NCBI GenBank assembly: GCA_028095005.1
Contig: CM051463.1
Coordinates: 3,332,295-3,396,294 of the forward strand
DNA length: 64,000 bases
Origin: Rhynchospora pubera
Lineage: Eukaryota; Streptophyta; Magnoliopsida; Poales; Cyperaceae
Direction: 5' to 3'
The position numbers and the translations under genes were made by a program. The notes beneath the pieces were generated by a model. It worked only from the letters and a program-made list of their open reading frames with translations, made no database searches and was not told the origin of the DNA. This document shows, in pieces, positions 26,461 to 38,045 of this stretch (the first letter of the stretch is position 1; each line of letters begins with the position of its first letter).

Positions 26461-27440
26461 AGACGAGCTTATATAGATTGGAGAGGAGGCAAAATTAAAA
26501 CTTGCCAAAATAATGAGTTTCCATCATTGAAATGTTGTCATATCAACCAGGTCGGTGGTTGTTCGGTCCAAACAGAATATGTTCGGTCCGAATAAGGAAT
26601 TAGAGACAATGACTGACGGAGCCAGAAAAATTACTCCAAAAATACTTGTCAAAAAGATTAAACTACAAAATATGTATAAGGTTCAACAATGAAAAATTAA
26701 CTAAATCTTTATGGGTTCAAATTTATGGTCAAGATAATAAAATCATATTTTTTACTTATAAATACTCATCATCAGTAATATTATTAAAAAAAAAATTTGG
26801 GTGACATTCACACTCTTTTCTTCTATGTAAATTCGTCCCTGATTGGAGAGGTGTGGTGCGTTGCCTATGTGCATTCGTCCCTAGTAGAGCCTTCTTCGAT
26901 TCGAGCAGAGGCATGCACAGTACTCTTATCGTCTTGAATGAGTCGTCTAGTGTGCGTCAAGTGTCGAAATTCTTTTATAGTTTGTGTTTTCTTCCAATCT
27001 TCATCAAAACCCTATAAAAGATAAGTAAAAACGACGACAAAGTAAAATCTTGAAAAAAATATATAACAATTATTGAATAAATTCATTGATATGGATAGTA
27101 TTTGAGTGTCAAGTTAAGTCAAAATCCTAATAAATATAAGTGATATCATGTATCCGATTCATTGGTTTTGGGGTGTTGGAAGAGAATTTTATTTATGTAA
27201 AAGTCATTCTTGTTGTAATGGCGCTAATATTTTAGCCGGATCGGTAGACAAACGAATCACCGTAGAGTGATTATTATAGAGTAATTTGGAAGTTATGCTA
27301 TGCAGATTGAATTCCAATAGTCTCATGTTATAGAGTAATTTGGATGTCACGCTAATATTTTCACAAATGGTCTTTGAATTATATATGATTTTACTTTCGA
27401 AACAATCTTTTCTTACCGGTGCTTTAGTTATTTTTATTGT
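26461..27440. other. Intergenic DNA with possible decayed hAT piece
   Basis: Near 26,610-26,850 the text runs from CTGACGGAGCCAG to AATTCGTCCCTGA. This resembles the ends of plant hAT elements, but the ends do not pair well and I see no 8-bp duplication. The rest of the stretch shows no gene. Confidence 0.3.
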
Positions 27441-27444
27441 AGGG

Positions 27445-28225
27445 TGATTTAGATTTATGCCATTGTAGATATTTGAAATTAAAAATATGTCATAACAAAA
27501 CGATAAATTATTATTTTGCCACTATAAAATAATAAAAGTTAGTTTTTTGTCATTTGACAATAGTATGATAATTTTACCCTTTTAAATGTGACACTATATA
27601 AAATATAAAAAGTAGTAAAATGCCATCACAAAAAATATAATTGGTTTATGCCAGTATAAATCATTAACAATTGTTTATGTCACTGCAAAATAATGCAATT
27701 ATTCTATGCCACTGGTGCATATATAAAAATAGTGGCATAGATCTAATTAGTCATCGAACAATGATATAATTCTAATTTTTAAATTTAAAAAGATTAAGTT
27801 TTTAAGATTTATTTTCAAAAATCTTTTTGAGGCGATTTTTTTTCACGTAAATAATTATGGCCATTTAACTATATTGCGCTTTTGGAGACTGATTAGTGAT
27901 CACACCGCACAAATGAACATTTTCTTCTATAAATTATGCCCCTTCAACTTGAGATAATACTGCACGGATGTTTTCATCCTGAGCTCTGTGCTTTTTTTAG
28001 GGTTTATTTTTAATGGGGTAATTTGGTCATTACAAAAACTTAATGACATTTTTGGTAATGAAATTTTTAGAATTTAGTATATATTTTCAACAAATAGTAG
28101 TATAAATCTAATTTTAGCAATTCTATAATAGCATAAATATAATTAGCAATTTAAGAATGACATTTCTCTAATTATCAAAAAATTCACGGTGGCATGAAAC
28201 TAATTATATCTTTATTGTATTAAGA
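27445..28225. repeat. Second copy of the 'atgccacta' AT-rich repeat family
   Basis: Starts with GATTTAGATTTATGCCATTG. Words of the GTGGCATAGATCTAATTAG and GTGGCATGAAACTAATTAT type occur inside and at the end. The composition and repeated words match the element at 17,261-17,879, but the copy is rearranged and its borders are approximate. Confidence 0.5.
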
Positions 28226-29479
28226 CTTTAGGAAAAGAAAAGTTGAAAACATGTGAGAAATGTCGGATATGTTGATGAAATCATGCTGAATGAAGGTTTT
28301 GCAGTCTAAATACAAAATTAAGACTTGCTCAAATTTTTGGGGTTTGGAGAATAAAAGCAGGATTAGTTTTGTCAATTGTATTAATTAAGGCGTGCAATGT
28401 TAATCTGAGCCGTGTAGGAAGCAACACTGCACATTAATGATAAGAAAACATATTTCCAATTACGACCGGTAACCACAATTATGTCTTTCCTTACTAACTC
28501 TATGCTCTCTAGCTGAAATTTTAGGCAGGAATTCAGAAAAGGAAAATTATTGTATATAGCAATATAATTAGAGGCCAATCCAAGCAGGGATGAAAACGGA
28601 GCGGATATTTATCTGCTCTGATCCGTATCCGAATCTAAAAAATACGCGTAATATCCGAACCGTATCCGTATCCGAGCATATCTATATTCGTATACGTATC
28701 TGTCAAAAAAATATGGATGCGGATATTGGAAGACCAACATCCGATTTTTATCCGTATCCGACGTGGATATTAATCTGTTTATCTGTATCTTTAACGACAT
28801 AAGATGATTAGTATAATATAATTACTTCTCTATATTAGAGAATACTTTTAATTAGATGATACTTAATTTTTATTAAATAAATTTTCTTATAATAAATATT
28901 TTTATTTGGACTAGTAACATAAAATTATTTCTACTTTCTATTAATTAAGACGATTATAAATGATAACAACACTAAAATTAATTTTTTTTTCTCTAATCAT
29001 GATGATTACATATGATTGATATACTATTTTAATACATGATGACATTTAAGGTAACATGATTTGATTTGACATTGACTAATTGACTACACTGTTGGAATTC
29101 AAAATGTGGAAAAATTGAATTTATTGATCAATCCTATTAGATTTGTGCTTATATGGTGCTTGTAATTTTAGATGGTCTCTTATTTGCTTTAACTTTTAGC
29201 CTTTTATTTCCTTCTGGTTGTGAACTTGTGTATTTATATATTGAAAGCTGAAATCCAACAAATAAATTTACTTATTTTGAATTTAAGAAAGTTCACTTTT
29301 AAAGTTGTAGATTGTGATCGAAGGTAATATTATTAAGATTAACTTTCATATTTAAAAAAATATTTTTTTGCTCAAACTATGAAAAATAATCTATATATAT
29401 CTATAGTATTAATATTAATTAAATTCCGTGGACGCGTTTTGTCCGCATTGGAGACCCTCCAATTTTAGTAATTTATTTT

Positions 29480-29840
29480 TATCCGTTCTTTTTTCTGCCT
29501 TTGATCGTCTCTTCATCTCAATCTCAACGCTTTCTTCACTATTTCTTCTTTTCTTCTCCAGACCCCCATCCGCCTCATAGGCTCATAGCCCTTTCGCCCC
29601 ATCACCTGCTAGCTCTCTGTCACCCTCCTTTTCCTCCGCCACCTCTATATCACATCCCCTCACCTCTTGCCACCTCCTTTTCCTCCGCCACCTCCTTCAT
29701 TCATTCCTCAACACATTTCCGACTCCTCATCGACCTCGCCTCACCCCAAGCCGTAGCCCTACCACCGCCAAACCCTCATCCCCTCTCTTGCCAATCCCCC
29801 TCCCTCTTCTCCGCCAAACTTACCTTCCAACAGAGGTAAG
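29480..29840 (+). other. Proline/serine-rich leader-like exon in the Helitron
   Basis: A CT-rich stretch typical of plant 5' leaders ends at CAGAG/GTAAG near 29,836, a good splice donor. The open frame across it is rich in P, S and H, starts at no convincing ATG, and matches nothing I recognise. It may be the 5' part of the gene captured by the Helitron, just upstream of the CCS52/FZR piece. Confidence 0.35.
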
Positions 29841-30148
29841 AAAGCTCTAAATTTGACTAATTATATTGGTGTGTATCCTTAATTGTTTGATTTTAAGTAT
29901 CATGTTGATTTCAATTTTGAGAATAAATCAAATTCTCATTTGTGAACAAACCATGTGTTTCTCAGATCGCCTCTCTCTCGGTCTCTTCTGTTCAAACCAT
30001 TGGTGTCTTCCTCTTTCGCCGACCCCGCCACACGCACAGCCCCATAGCCCCAACCACTCATCCTCTGCCAACCGCACTCCACCTTCTCCTCTGGGCGCTA
30101 ATTCGCGGCACCTCAAAACCCTCCACAGATCTTCCAGACTGAATTGGA

Positions 30149-30503
30149 GATGCACCATCACGACAAGATGATTTCTACCTGAATTTGGTTGATTGGTCAT
30201 CTCAAAATTTACTGGCGGTTGGATTGGGCACATCTGTCTATGTCTGCATCCACAACCAAGTCTCTCTCTCTCTCTATCTAATTCTGAGACAAACACACAA
30301 CTTAAAACCTGAATGCTATTTTGGAGTTTCTATAAAATGTTTTCTTCAATTTTCTCCTCTTTGATGCCAAAATGGCAACGCGCTTATTTCTTTCTTAGGT
30401 TACAAAATTATGTGATCTGGGATCAAGGGATGGTGTTTGTGCAGTACAGTGGACAAGGGAAGGATCATACCTTGCAATGGGCACAGGTTGTGGAGAAGTG
30501 CAG
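30149..30503 (+). pseudogene. CCS52/FZR (APC/C activator) WD40 fragment, two exons
   Basis: Exon 1 (30149-30259) encodes QDDFYLNLVDWSSQNLLAVG followed by LGTSVYV. Exon 2 (30399-30503) encodes VTKLCDLGSRDGVCAVQWTR and then EGSYLAMGTGCGEVQ. They are joined in phase by a 139-bp GT-AG intron, and a GTAGAC donor follows exon 2. The text is the start of the WD40 propeller of plant FZR/CCS52, the Cdh1-type activator that brings substrates to the anaphase-promoting complex. Upstream, RSSRLNW resembles the preceding linker but is a base out of frame. The N-terminal C-box region and the rest of the propeller are missing. It lies inside the putative Helitron, so it is best read as captured, non-functional sequence; transcription is possible. 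Confidence 0.88.
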
Positions 30504-31656
30504 GTAGACTATCACATGTATAACCATTTTTTTAACTTATGAACCCCATCTGTATGTTGAAATTCCCAGCCGGAACTCTTTTTCTATTCCTTGCACATTA
30601 GTTGTTTGCTAAAATGCCTGACTTGGAAATTTCAAATAGTAAATAAGTCTGGCCAGTGTTAAATTATGTGACTAAGGTGGACCGATGGCAAATGTAAACT
30701 ACAAATTCTATATAAATTGCACATGCCAAGTACATGCATCATAAATTAGGTATTCGTTCATGACAAGATCTGCTCGGTGTCAAAAGGTTATTTTTTATTT
30801 TAAGATTATTCAAGTAAAGAATATATCATGTGTTTCTAGATTAATTATACTTTAACAGGTTGCTAAAAAAGGACCCATGGTAATGGTAAAAAAGGACAAT
30901 GGTCTTGATTCAATAGTTTTTTTTTTTTGTGATGTTGTTTGTTACACGAGTGATTTCATTCTTCTTTTAAAATAATTGATGTTACATACTATGTGACCTT
31001 TAATTGTAATGGTCATCAAAGCTTGATAGAATCATATTTTCTTCACCTCATGCATTTTCAGCTTATTAATATATATGTGAGGTGATTGTTAGGAAATGTT
31101 TGTAAAGCGTTTGTTAGAAAAATTTGAAGAAATATTCCCATGTACCGTCAAAATTCATGCAGTCATGCTTGCATAGTTGTCCATCTGTGTATTCATGCAT
31201 CTTATATACCATAATTGAATTGATAAAAAATATAGCCATGTCTAGCATGGAAGGTCATTTTATTTAGGGCACTTTATTTTTTAATAGTGCTCATCACTAT
31301 CAAGTTTGAAAGTAAATGTGAGTGACTGAGACTGTGAGACATTCTGGAACCTGGTCTTTCCTAATTGGGTTTTGTTATCAGCCAGTCTTATTTAAATAGT
31401 TATCATCCGACCAAGTTATAAGTTTACTTGAATCGTTCAGAGGAATTTATTATTAATTAAGCATACTATAATCAATTTATATTTTTTTTTTGTTTTCATT
31501 TCTTTTGGTAGGAATCTCCAGATTATACACTTGAGACCCAAAAGAAAGTGACAGGAAAAGTTATTAGGTGGAATATGTTACATGTTCTGAAAAAATTGAT
31601 GTCGTAAAATTTATTAAATTGCTTGTAGCTGAAGTAAGTTATTAGCTTCTGCCTTA

Positions 31657-31760
31657 CTGGTTGGACGCTTAAATACCTTGCCAGTTATTCTAAACGAAAG
31701 TGTGCATGCTGGTTGGACGCTTAAATACCTTGCCAGTTATTCTAAACGAAAGTGTGCATG
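31657..31760 (+). repeat. 52-bp perfect tandem duplication beside the CACTA insertion
   Basis: CTGGTTGGACGCTTAAATAC and the following 32 bases occur twice in a row (31657-31708 and 31709-31760). The second copy directly abuts the TTT target duplication of the CACTA element. Confidence 0.95.
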
Positions 31761-32149
31761 TTTCACTACAGGAAACTGTAGCAATAGCATCAACCTTCTA
31801 GCAATAGCATGAGCTTTTTATTAGTTGCATCCGTAAATTTTGGATGCCTGCAAAAAAAACATCTTTATGTCACTGGCATCATTTATATGGATGCTAACAA
31901 GAGGAATGACATCAAAACAGCTGATGCCATCTTATTTTATTCAATCGCATCGATTTTGTGCGTGCAATTAATTTTAAGTTGCATCTACATAACTGATGCT
32001 AACAAATACTGAATTTTTTTCCTATAATTTTTTATGTGGCCTAATTTTTCTTATCATGACCGATATTTTATTTACACAAATAATAACCCACGAAACTATT
32101 TTCTGTATTTTTCACTTTTATATAAATAATAACACACGGATCTATTTTT

Positions 32150-32830
32150 TCCGCCCCCCAAAAAAAAATTACAAGTAATGACCTCTTTCTTTCTTTCGCT
32201 CCAAAATTTTCACCAAGCACAAAATCTCCCTCTTTTCGTCCAAGTTTCGCGCCAAAAAATTTCGCTAAGCATAGATCCTCTCTTTCCCCCCAAAAACTTT
32301 TGCTATCTGACAAGCAACCCTTTCTTATCTTTTTCTTAGTCTTCTAACCCTAGAGACAGCCGCCGTCTCTTAGTCTCTTTCTCTCTCTTCTTTCAAGTCA
32401 TGTTCGTCTCTTCTTTCTTTGATTTCTCTCAATCCCTTTGAAATGTCTCTCTCTTACTCAACACTTTGAAATGTCTCTCTCAATCCCTGTGAAATGTCTC
32501 GCTACAGTCGAGCGCGAGCGCGTGTGATTTCGTGCGATCCTTTCTTCTTCAGCTAACGATCTCTCGCTTGATCTGGCATCCCTGCTTGAATCAGATTCGG
32601 CCAGACCGATTCTTCGCCTCTCTACACAAGATCTCCTCGAGAAGTTTTCCCACGAGCGTGAGCTTCGAAGCTACCTCCGACGAGCTGCTGCCGCTGTGCT
32701 CTTAATCCCTGTACCTCACCTCTCTCTCTCTTTTTCTCTCATTCGATTTCTATATATTGATTGATTCTGATTTTGTTTACCTTTTTCTTCAATTTGAAGG
32801 AGTTACTCTGAGTTGGAAAAAAGCTTAGGT
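32150..32830 (+). other. Leader-like CT-rich tract inside CACTA element
   Basis: TCTCTCT-rich DNA with CCGCCGTCTC, GCGAGCGCG and CTGCTGCCGCTG, much more GC-rich than its surroundings. It resembles a plant gene 5' leader or first exon. No coding frame is recognisable. Confidence 0.3.
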
Positions 32831-34599
32831 ACAACTTCGTCAGGAATGTGAGGAGCTAATTGATATACACAAAAGTTCTATTATAGCAAAATATATTCCA
32901 AATAATGTTCTGAGACCATTTCTATTTTTAATTACTCCACAACATTAGTTCTATCAGAGAGACGATTTGAAGATGTTGAAGTTTGCATTATGTTATTTCA
33001 CTATCCTCTTGAGCAGCATTAATTCATCAGGTACCCCTTTGTTCTAGCAGATACCATTGATTGATACCCTTTCTGGATTGCTAATTAAGAAGTTTGATCG
33101 ATACCATTTTGATCACAATCATTTCATCATAATTTTGATTAATAACATTTTTTTCTCAATTGCTTAATGTTGGTCGGGGGGATAGGAATAAAATAAAATT
33201 GAATTTATTTCAGGATTTCAATATACAAGTAGGGTGTGATACTTCAATTGAAATCTTAAAGCAAGGTTTTGACTGCTAAAATCAGTATCAGTTGCTGTAT
33301 TATATATATTTTTTATAATTACAACATAAAACTTGTTGGCTAGTCAACATAGCAAAGTAGAAATTATAGCTATGAGAATATATAATTATATATAGGCCAT
33401 CTTTTTCAATTTCCATTTTGATTTTGGCAGTAACTTGGGATATATTAGAAAGAGATAGCAACATAATTTTATACACGAAGGAATGGATTTTTCTTCCAAC
33501 TACAGTAAGGTATTCACTGACCATGAATTGGAGTTTATTTATGTGGAAGTTTATATTCTTTGTTTGCTAGATAAATTTCATTTAGAAGGCATAACTACTA
33601 CAAAGGTATTGAACTTATTTCCTCTTGTACACGTATAAATTTCATTTAGAGCACATCTTCTCTGTACATGATATTACTAAACCAAAATTTATTCCAAGCT
33701 ACCTAAATTGTGAATTGGAGCAAAGAATTATTTTTATTCAGTGGGGACATGTGTTCAATATTGTCCTTGGTTGCTCACTGGACATTTGAGCCTTCTAAAA
33801 TAAAATAAATTACAAACCTTTGAGACCCTTACACTTAAAAAAAATTAATTTGGGAATTTTATGTGCACTCAAAATCTTTATGTACCGGTTAAACAGCAAT
33901 TGGGGACAATTCATAGACCTCAATGCACACAGATGTGAAATATAATAATCTCTCTTTACTTGACATTTTTCTTATGATATGTGAAATTCAGATTGAATTT
34001 CATCATATGTTCTTTTGTTGACTATAAATTCTATTTTTCAAATAAAATAAAAGTAGAAAATTGTTGACTATAAAGGAGGCGATTAATATGAAGGAACTTA
34101 TAAACTAAAAAAAGTGGTTGGTACCTGTTTTTAAGACGACTACAGTCATAGATAAGGTACCGCCTTTCTGTTCTCTTCTTGGTTCATTGATTGATATAAA
34201 TTTATTGTAATTCATGGTCTGATCCGAATGGTGGTGCTTGTGCTTCTTAGACAGTCTTTGTACCTGGCTCTGATTTTTTTTTTTATTTGCAAGGTAATTT
34301 TCCACCATGGATTTTGATTTTTCTCTCTGATATATAACAAATCATATTTAGGATTGTTGTTCCTGTTTAAATACTTAAACTAATTGTTTTACAATTTTCT
34401 GAAAGCACATTGTTAATAAGGAAAGCTCCTCGGTACATACTGACTTCACTATTGATCAGAGAAAATACAACTTTACCCCTCTTGCCTTGTATATTTAATC
34501 TTTCAACTGAATTAAGAATTTTATTTTGAAAGTGTATTAGAAATATGTACTACTGATTTTGAAAGTGTATTAGAACCAGCAGTTTGACTCAGGTTTATC

Positions 34600-35160
34600 A
34601 TTTTTGGCCTCTAGTTGTCAAAAGCAGTGTCGTGTTGTCAGTTGAGATTGTCTCACAAGGAAATAAAACCTTCAGTCTTTTGTACTGACAATTTGTTAAC
34701 TTTGTGTTTAGTGGTGGTATGCCTCCAGCTAAACTTTGTTTCAATACTTCTGGTAAACACAAATGCAAATCCAAGTGGGGCCCAAGTCCAGGTGCACATA
34801 AGGGAGTTCAAGGTGGACCCAGGTTCAGGGGCAAAACCTCACTGGTGCAAATATCTCATAAGGTTTTGGTGCAAATCAGGGGCGCAACCTCACACTTTTC
34901 TTAGTTTGACAATTATTAATCAAGGCACAACCTCACTGGTAAAATGAAATATTTAGTAAAATACAGTATTGGTAATAGCTTCTTTTGATATCATTTGTTG
35001 CATCAGTTGCGCAACTTGAAAGGAACCCTCTAATTTTTCAATAAGGTGCTGTTAAAGGTTGGCTTAAAGTTGCTGAGCATGTCACCAACGAGGCAGTGAA
35101 CATGGACAATCTTCCTACTCAGCTGGGTGGGATTGGAAATTAACAGAAACATGGTGGCAT
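34600..35160 (+). other. Exon-like remnants inside CACTA element, unidentified
   Basis: GC content rises locally. At 35,045-35,150 one frame reads GWLKVAEHVTNEAVNMDNLP and then TQLGGIGN before a stop. I do not recognise the protein. It may be decayed transposon coding sequence or captured host DNA. Confidence 0.25.
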
Positions 35161-37148
35161 GTGTTTGAAGGACTTCAAGATCTTTTGGAATTAGTAGGTG
35201 CTTCGTAACAAATTCCAATAAAATCAAGATGGCTATAGTGAATAGTAAATAAGAAATGTCTCTATTTTTCTTGTATGGTTGTTTTGCTTATCACTGTTAT
35301 CAAGACTTTGTGCTTATGAGTTCAGTGCGATTTTCAACTGGTACCAGTAACCCGATATCACTTGATATGTGGGTATTGGTACCACATGTTTATCTTGTAT
35401 GTAGTGTTAGGAGATTACGACTATAACGATAATTTTACTAACATTTTTAAATTTATTAGAAGTGTACTTGGTCATTTCGGAGGAAAAAATATTAAACGGA
35501 TACGAATACGGATAGGATATTGTCGAATATGGATACAACTCTGTATATATTTCGGGTTTTAAAATGGATATCTACAAATTAACGAACTAATAGAAAAAAT
35601 AAATATAATAATAATATCTATAACAAATGTTATCATACATCAAAATATTATATTAATCATATGTAAACATCATGTAAGAGAAAAAACAATAATTTTAAAT
35701 TTTTAATATTGTCACCATATCCATATGTAATCAAATAACTCAATAATAGTTTTGATATTGATAAACTACGATATTTTGCAAAGTAATAAAAAAAAGGTTT
35801 ATTTGAATTTTTTTTATAAACTAAAATGCAAAGAATTGAAACGTGTGTTTTTTTTTCCTTCGTATTCAAATATTGTTAGACCTCTAGTATTGGAGATATA
35901 TTACTTTGCAAATCATCACAAGTTCACATTTGTGTAATGTTAGATCAAATTTAATGGCTATTGATTTAAGTTGCACTTGTCCTTCTATATCATATAATAT
36001 TTGCATGTCTATAAGTATTCAAAAACAATTGTTATTTGGAGGGTTCAAGAGTAATTAGATCGAAAATTTTATAAAATTGAAAAAAACAAGTAAAAATCAT
36101 TGAAAAATTTGGCTTATAATGAGAATATGAATATCACATTTAGCGATTTGGATTGATCATTTAAACATTCGATTTTGAAATATAATCGTATTTGACAAAA
36201 ATTTTCGTCCATATCACTTTGACTGTAGCATTTCTAATGGTTTTGACAAGGTTAATAGTGTTATAAAGTGCTCAATTTTAATTTTAGTTACTAATTAACT
36301 TAATTAATCATCAAGCAAACAAGGATCTTGTCAAACAATCAACTAGTAAAAGTCAAAACGTTAGGGTCGGATTTCAAAGGATCAGACTCAATGGGTTTGG
36401 TAGAAGGACTGGGTCGGACCATATTAAGAAAAGGGGTTAAGACGGAACAGATTAGACATGTTTATGTTTTGGAAGAAGAGACTGGGCCTTCTAGGTCCTT
36501 GGTCCTTCTAGTTATTCTAAAATAATATTAATATTTAAATCATTAGTTTCTAGAACATAACTCCAACAAATAGATTGTCATTTCATTTCATCGCATAGTG
36601 AATTGAATGATCATTAGTAATATAATAGAAGTTGACATAAAATGAATTATTTTTTGTTAAAAAAATGAATTAAAAATTTTGCTTGGAATTGTAGAGATAA
36701 TGAATTCAATCAAGCCGATTTGATCGAACTCCCAGTTAAATCACGTCAGATCTTAAACTTGAAATTTCAAATTATCAATTCAAACTTTCCAATATGGTCT
36801 CCTTATTGTAATCTCTTGTCGATCAAAATTTATATATTTTATAAATTTTTTATACCATTTTTTTCATTTTACAAATGTAAAATTTGATTAGCAAGAAGAT
36901 TTTAATAAGAGATCATATTGAATGGTTTGGATTAGTCATTTAAATTTTTTAAATTTAGATATGACGTGATTTAACTAGAAGTTTGATCAAATCGCGGTAC
37001 GAACCAAAACTAAGATAAAACGACGATAAAAAAAAACGAAGTTCTTTTTTAAAAGCTTGGTATTATTGAATCCATTATCTCTATGTATATCAATTTAGAT
37101 ATCTTTTTACACAATACCAATGCACTTACTAATGCACCTATAATTCCA

Positions 37149-37359
37149 GGGTCCGTATCCTCTGCCTACCTTTTAAGGTAGGCAGGGTGCTCACTTTAGA
37201 TCTGAACCGTTCGATCTAATTTCGACGGTTAAAATTTTTCGGGCCTATCAATCTGGTTACATGCACGGGGCTCCCTTAACCGTTGAGATTAGATCTAACG
37301 GTTCGGATCTAAAGTGAGCACCCTGCCTACCTTAAAAGGCAGGCAGAGGATGTGATTCC
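37149..37359. mobile_element. Mutator-like MITE, 211 bp, 9-bp target duplication
   Basis: A nearly complete palindrome. The left arm, ATCCTCTGCCTACCTTTTAA onward, matches the reverse complement of the right arm for about 64 bases with a few mismatches, with a short central spacer. ATAATTCCA flanks both ends exactly (37140-37148 and 37360-37368). A 9-bp duplication and long arms point to a Mutator-like MITE. It sits inside the CACTA element and is the innermost insertion of the nest. Its transcript would form a long hairpin. Confidence 0.88.
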
Positions 37360-37689
37360 ATAATTCCAAGCCAACTTTTATTCATGCAAAAATTAAACCA
37401 ATCTACGCCAATTTTACTGAAATGTACTAATGTATTAAACTATTAATTAGTCGTACTTTACAAAATTTATGAAAGAAGAAAACATTTTCAGTTTAAATTT
37501 CAATTAAAAAAGGTATTATATAAAAAAGGTAAACGAGAATCTTAATTCTAAAATTTAAGAGAATATACAGATAATGTAAATAATTCATTAGATAAATTCT
37601 TATGTAACTAACTTTATCATTCTATTAATTTATGAAAGAACATTTTTATGGATATATTCAAGGTTTGCTTATGTACGTCGTTTTTTTTA

Positions 37690-38045
37690 AGTCCTAAAAT
37701 TTCATTTTTTTTCCACAAAATTTCGGCTCGCATCCTTCCCCCCAAAATTTTAGTGGAAATTTTATCAAATCTTCGACTTAAAACGCTTCATAGTCTCGCC
37801 GCCTCTTAACTAATTGCTCCCAAACCCTAACTTTTCTCCGACATCTCTAGGCTTCATCTCTATCGCTCTCTATCTTTTTCTCCGACATCACAGTCTTCTT
37901 GCCAGTCCTTACTTGCGAATCAGCTACTTTGCTTTCTCGTGCCAGAGCCGCAATCAGTTGAAACGAAACCCTAGATCGGCGACGGACTCCACACTCGGAT
38001 AAGCGAACTCAGAGGAAAGAAGGTTTCTTCTCATGTTGAGGTAAT
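37690..38045 (+). other. Leader-like exon tract inside CACTA element
   Basis: Contains AAACCCTAACTTTTCTCCGA and GAAACCCTAGATCGGCGACG, words common in plant gene leaders, and then GTAATTTATAACC as a possible donor. A 62-codon frame across it has no recognisable domain. It may be the first exon of a gene that the CACTA element carries. Confidence 0.35.

Noticed and set aside
26605..26850. A further hAT element
   Set aside because: CTGACGGAGCC and TTCGTCCCTGA do not form a convincing inverted repeat, and there is no 8-bp duplication.
29501..29839. 112-codon proline-rich open frame as a gene
   Set aside because: It opens at TTG, not ATG, and consists of CT-rich leader-like DNA. I keep it only as an exon-like tract.
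35490..35580. Third copy of the TATCCG-rich hAT-like ends, inside the CACTA element
   Set aside because: GGATACGAATACGGATA resembles the subterminal repeats at 28.6 and 42.5 kb, but there is no CAGGGATG end or partner, so it is too short to call.
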